In this document: positions 4,143-7,354 of the stretch, in pieces
Layout: each line of letters opens with the position of its first letter
Position numbering within the stretch: position 1 is the stretch's first letter
DNA from: Desulfuromonadaceae bacterium
GTDB taxonomy: Bacteria; Desulfobacterota; Desulfuromonadia; Desulfuromonadales; Desulfuromonadaceae
Assembly: GCA_027065245.1 (NCBI GenBank)
Contig: JAMOOS010000266.1
Coordinates: 1-7,354 of the forward strand
Direction: 5' to 3'
DNA: 7,354 bases
The notes under the pieces: model-generated
Databases searched by the model: none
What the model was told of the DNA's origin: nothing
The model's input: the letters and a program-made list of their open reading frames with translations, nothing else
Position numbers and translations under genes: made by a program

Positions 4143-6443
4143 ATGGATCAGGCCGAGTTTTTGAAAAAGCAGCTGGAATTTCGCAAGCAGTTGATGGATC
4201 GCCTCAACGAGATTCACAGCGCCAGGAATCTCATCGAGATCATGCAGCAGATCAGCCAGCGCATTCCACAGTTGTTCAACGCAGAGCGTATCACCATCTA
4301 TCTGGCCGACCGCCGCAGCAACCAGCTGGTTTCAAAAATCATCTCCGGCACCGAATTAAAAAGCATCGCTATCCCCATCGATAACAACACCATCGCCGGT
4401 CACTGCGCCAGTTGCCGCCAGGTGGTAAATGTAAAAAATGCCTACGACGAACACGAACTGCGCATGCAGCATAGCGATCTGAAGTTCAACCCGGAATGGG
4501 ACAAACGCAGCGGTTTCACTACCCGTGCGGTACTGTGCGTGCCGATGATGTTTCAGCAGATTTTTATCGGCGTTATCCAGATTCTCAACAAACGGGAGCC
4601 GGACGGCTTTGCCGAACAGGATATCGACTTTGCCCAGGAACTGGCTACCGCCCTGGGCATCGCCATCTACAATAACCAGCAGCGTTCGCGCGGCACCAAC
4701 AGCACGCCGCGTCCCAGCCGCTACCGCTATCTGCTGGAAAAACAACTTATCGATGAAGACACCATCCGTCAGGCCAAACAGGTGGCGGAAGAAAAAAATC
4801 GCGATGTCGACCTGGTGCTTATTGACGATTTTGGCGTCAAACGCGACGATCTGGCCAAAGCGCTGGAGTTATTCTTTGGCACCGATTTTGTCCGCTTCGA
4901 CCGCGACATGAAACCGCCACGCGAGCTGCTGGAACGGCTGAAACCAGAGATGCTGCGTCACGACCTGTGGGTGCCGGTTTCCCGCGAGAACGGTGTTATC
5001 CACATCGCCATGCAGAATCCCAACGATCTACAGAAGCAGAGCCTCATCTCCTTCTCATTCCCCGGCCAACGCAAAACCCGCTTTCTTGCCGCCTTTGCCG
5101 ACGAACTGCACCAGATGATCGACCTGTTTTACGATCAACACAGCCAGGGCGGCATGGACGATACGTCGCTGCAGGATATCCTCAGCAGCCTGGAAGATGA
5201 CGACGAACCGGAGCTGGAACAAGAGATAAAACAGGTATCGGAGGAGGACAGCGCCCTGGTGAAGATGGTGAACAAAATCATCTGCGACGCCTATCACGCC
5301 GGCGCTTCCGATATCCACATCGAGCCGTATCTGGGTAAAAACGACGTGCGGGTACGCATCCGCATCGACGGCTGCTGTCAGGTTTATCAGCAGATTCCCT
5401 ACAAGTACAAGTACGCCATCACTTCACGCATCAAGATCATGGCCGGGCTGGATATCGCCGAGCGACGCAAGCCGCAGGACGGCAAAATCACCTTTAAGAA
5501 GTACGGCCCGCTGGATATCGAACTGCGCGTGGCCACAGTACCCACCGCCGGCGGTGTAGAGGATGTGGTGCTGCGCGTGCTGGCCTCTGGCGATCCGCTA
5601 CCGTTTGAAAAACTGGGCCTGACCGAGCGCAACTATCGCGTGGTGGACGCCGCCATCCACAAACCCTACGGCCTGGTATTGTGCGTCGGCCCCACCGGCA
5701 GCGGAAAAACCACCAGCCTGCACAGCGCCATCGCCAGGATAAACACCACCGAAACCAAAATCTGGACCGCTGAAGATCCGGTGGAAATCACCCAGAAGGG
5801 GCTGCGCCAGGTGCAGATGAATGCTAAAATCGGTCTCACCTTTGCCACCGCCCTGCGCGCCTTTCTGCGCGCCGACCCCGATGTAATCATGGTGGGGGAG
5901 ATGCGCGACGAGGAGACCGCCGCCATCGGCATCGAATCCTCCCTTACCGGCCACCTGGTCTTTTCCACCCTGCATACCAACTCAGCGCCGGAAACAGTAA
6001 CCCGCCTGCTCGATATGGGTATGGATCCGTTCAGTTTTTCCGACGCCCTGCTGGTAATCATGGCGCAACGACTGGCGCGACGCGCCTGCCCCGACTGCCG
6101 CCAGCGCTACACCCCCAGCGCCCAGGAACTGGACGAGCTGGCCGAAGAGTACAGTCGCGAACTGTTTGACAAATTGCAACTCGACCCGGCCGCAATTCAG
6201 ATGGTCAAAACCGTCGGCTGCGCGAAATGCGGCAACACCGGCTATCGCGGCCGCCTCGGCCTGCACGAAATTCTCGACTGTACCGACGAAATGAAAGCCC
6301 TGATAAAAAAGAAGGCGGAAGTGGCCGATGTGCGCGACCTGGCCATCGCCCAGGGGATGACCACCCTCAAACAGGACGGCATCCTCAAGATGCTGCAAGG
6401 CCATACCGACTTGAAAGAGGTGCACCGGGTGTGCATCAAGTAG
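4143..6443 (+). CDS. GAF-domain PilB/GspE-family motor ATPase
   Basis: This belongs to the hexameric ATPases that power type IV pilus extension or type II secretion. Domains in order: a GAF sensor (about 1-180) with H87-C88-x-x-C91; a diverged MshEN-like (GspE N-terminal) domain (about 194-338); an acidic linker (about 339-370, with EDDDEPELEQE); then the T2SSE ATPase. Catalytic features are intact: SDIHIEP, Walker A GPTGSGKT (516-523, K522), the Asp-box region WTAEDPVE, Walker B DPDVIMVGE (578-586, E586), the His box TGHLVFSTLHTN (602-613), and a zinc tetracysteine (C649, C652, C693, C696). At 766 residues it is about 200 longer than typical PilB or GspE, which the GAF domain explains. A strong GGGAGGGG precedes the ATG. 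No pilC, pilT, gspD or gspF is adjacent, so pilus or secretion assignment cannot be settled and I give no symbol. No strong promoter is seen in the 86-base gap; the message may come from efpL. Confidence 0.93.
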   Translation: MDQAEFLKKQLEFRKQLMDRLNEIHSARNLIEIMQQISQRIPQLFNAERITIYLADRRSNQLVSKIISGTELKSIAIPIDNNTIAGHCASCRQVVNVKNAYDEHELRMQHSDLKFNPEWDKRSGFTTRAVLCVPMMFQQIFIGVIQILNKREPDGFAEQDIDFAQELATALGIAIYNNQQRSRGTNSTPRPSRYRYLLEKQLIDEDTIRQAKQVAEEKNRDVDLVLIDDFGVKRDDLAKALELFFGTDFVRFDRDMKPPRELLERLKPEMLRHDLWVPVSRENGVIHIAMQNPNDLQKQSLISFSFPGQRKTRFLAAFADELHQMIDLFYDQHSQGGMDDTSLQDILSSLEDDDEPELEQEIKQVSEEDSALVKMVNKIICDAYHAGASDIHIEPYLGKNDVRVRIRIDGCCQVYQQIPYKYKYAITSRIKIMAGLDIAERRKPQDGKITFKKYGPLDIELRVATVPTAGGVEDVVLRVLASGDPLPFEKLGLTERNYRVVDAAIHKPYGLVLCVGPTGSGKTTSLHSAIARINTTETKIWTAEDPVEITQKGLRQVQMNAKIGLTFATALRAFLRADPDVIMVGEMRDEETAAIGIESSLTGHLVFSTLHTNSAPETVTRLLDMGMDPFSFSDALLVIMAQRLARRACPDCRQRYTPSAQELDELAEEYSRELFDKLQLDPAAIQMVKTVGCAKCGNTGYRGRLGLHEILDCTDEMKALIKKKAEVADVRDLAIAQGMTTLKQDGILKMLQGHTDLKEVHRVCIK

Positions 6444-6513
6444 TCAGAACACCCAGATTAAACCTGTTACAAAAACTTCCTAAACAACCACGGCCACCCA
6501 ACCGACGAGAAGG

Positions 6514-6545
6514 GTGTGTGCTGCTTCACGGATGAAGCGACACAC
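6514..6545 (+). other. Hairpin in the leader of the calcium-binding protein gene
   Basis: GCTTCA (6523-6528) pairs with TGAAGC (6533-6538) around a CGGA tetraloop. After a small internal loop (GCT against G), GTGTGT (6514-6519) pairs with ACACAC (6540-6545), giving 12 pairs. It ends 32 bases before the next ATG and lies 70 bases after the ATPase stop. No T-run follows, so it is not a standard terminator. I checked for a c-di-GMP (GEMM) riboswitch and do not see its conserved blocks. The remainder of the 134-base gap has no convincing promoter. Confidence 0.4.
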
Positions 6546-6577
6546 GGCACCGACACCGACAGCCACGGAGGGCAGCC

Positions 6578-7354
6578 ATGATTATCACCAATTCAGACGT
6601 AGTGCTGCAGGCACAGCATCAACTGCGCCGGGAAAGCGGCAAATCAGAATCCCTGACCATCTGGAGCAACATCCCTCCAGCAACACAGCAACCACCGCCA
6701 GCCGACAGCGACAGTGTCACCATCGCCAGCACTGATGCCACCACACGCAGTGGTGCTACCATTATTGACGATGCCCCGCCCACCGCCGACGAAGACCTGG
6801 AACTACGTATTCTGCGCCGCCTGGTGGAAATGCTCACCGGCAAAAAAATCGACATCACTACCGGACAAAAGATAGCCGCCAAAGCGCAGCAGGCTCAGCA
6901 GATCGAAGAAGGCGACAGCGTCGGCATGGTCTACACTTATCAGGAATATCAGCACGAAAGTGAGCAGGTGAGTTTCAGTGCCGCGGCACAGATCAACACT
7001 GCCGACGGTCGCAGCATAGATGTGCAGATAGAGCTGAACATGAGCCGGGAATTTTATCAGGAAACATCGCTGGAGATGCGCTCGGGTGCAGCGCTGACCG
7101 ATCCGCTGGTGTTTAATTTCAACGGCAACGCCGCCGAATTGAGTGATGATACCTTCAGCTTCGACCTCGATCTGGACGGCAAAAACGACCAGATGGCCTT
7201 CATGACGCCGGACAGCGCCTTTCTGGCGCTGGATCGCAACGGCGACGGCACTATAAACAACGGCAGCGAACTGTTCGGCCCCACCAGCGGTGATGGTTTT
7301 ACCGAGCTGGCCGCTTTCGACAGTGACGGCAACAACTGGATCGATGAAAACGAC
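6578..7354 (+). CDS. Putative calcium-binding protein with EF-hand-like module, cut by the right window edge
   Basis: The frame is open for 259 codons to the window end. The ATG at 6578-6580 has a strong GGAGG six bases upstream. No signal peptide or membrane segment is visible: the start is MIITNSDVVLQAQHQLRR. Residues 30-75 are Pro/Thr/Ser/Asp-rich, with P39-P40-P41. A helical segment LELRILRRLVEMLTGKKI follows, then a beta-rich region with RSIDVQIELNMSREF. The visible end holds three acidic loops: D196-L-D198-L-D200-G, the EF-hand-like D219-R-N221-G-D223-G-T-I-N227, and D248-S-D250-G-N252-N-W-I-D256-E-N-D259. The segment SAFLALDRNGDG...GSELFG followed by DGFTELAAFDSDGN resembles a module found in many RTX or other large calcium-binding proteins. 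I recall similar stand-alone conserved hypothetical proteins but cannot name the family. Calcium binding is inferred; export route, if any, is unknown. Confidence 0.8.
   Translation, partial: MIITNSDVVLQAQHQLRRESGKSESLTIWSNIPPATQQPPPADSDSVTIASTDATTRSGATIIDDAPPTADEDLELRILRRLVEMLTGKKIDITTGQKIAAKAQQAQQIEEGDSVGMVYTYQEYQHESEQVSFSAAAQINTADGRSIDVQIELNMSREFYQETSLEMRSGAALTDPLVFNFNGNAAELSDDTFSFDLDLDGKNDQMAFMTPDSAFLALDRNGDGTINNGSELFGPTSGDGFTELAAFDSDGNNWIDEND

Noticed and set aside
6444..6577. GEMM-type c-di-GMP riboswitch before the calcium-binding gene
   Set aside because: These are common in Geobacter relatives, but the conserved GEMM blocks and paired helices are not present; only a simple hairpin is seen.
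1..7354. Novel defence system, mobile element or CRISPR array
   Set aside because: No transposase, integrase, direct-repeat array, toxin-antitoxin pair or defence nuclease was recognised in any frame. The genes are core housekeeping functions plus a motor ATPase and a partial calcium-binding protein.

Overview
The window looks like a chromosomal housekeeping segment from a Desulfuromonadales/Geobacter-type bacterium. This is an inference from three things: the order rho, rpmE, thyX, prfA; the closeness of the Rho sequence to what I recall of Geobacter Rho; and a GAF-carrying PilB/GspE-type ATPase. GC content is moderate to high. I see no mobile element, CRISPR array, tRNA or rRNA.

The left half (about 1-3191) is a minus-strand cluster. 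Read in the direction of transcription it holds rho (transcription termination factor, with a 37-residue basic N-terminal extension), rpmE (zinc-type ribosomal protein L31), thyX (flavin-dependent thymidylate synthase) and the N-terminal 190 codons of prfA (release factor 1, running off the left edge). A good sigma70-like promoter lies upstream of rho. The thyX leader contains a long hairpin with a 12-bp perfect outer stem, and a smaller hairpin lies just after rpmE.

A 298-bp divergent intergenic region (3192-3488) separates this cluster from plus-strand genes. It holds the rho promoter and a candidate promoter for the next gene, with a 15-bp palindrome at the predicted transcription start.

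The right half (3490-7354) is plus-strand. It holds an elongation factor P-like protein of the EfpL/YeiP type (arginine at the loop tip), a 766-residue GAF + MshEN-like + T2SSE/PilB ATPase, and the first 259 codons of a protein ending in a calcium-binding, EF-hand-like module (cut by the right edge). The left cluster serves transcription termination, translation termination, the ribosome and dTMP synthesis. The right side joins a proline-stall translation factor to a pilus/secretion motor ATPase and a putative calcium-binding protein, but whether these are functionally linked is unproven. The most interesting unexplained signals are the thyX leader hairpin, the palindrome at the efpL start point, the Rho N-terminal repeat, and the diverged second-messenger domain of the ATPase.
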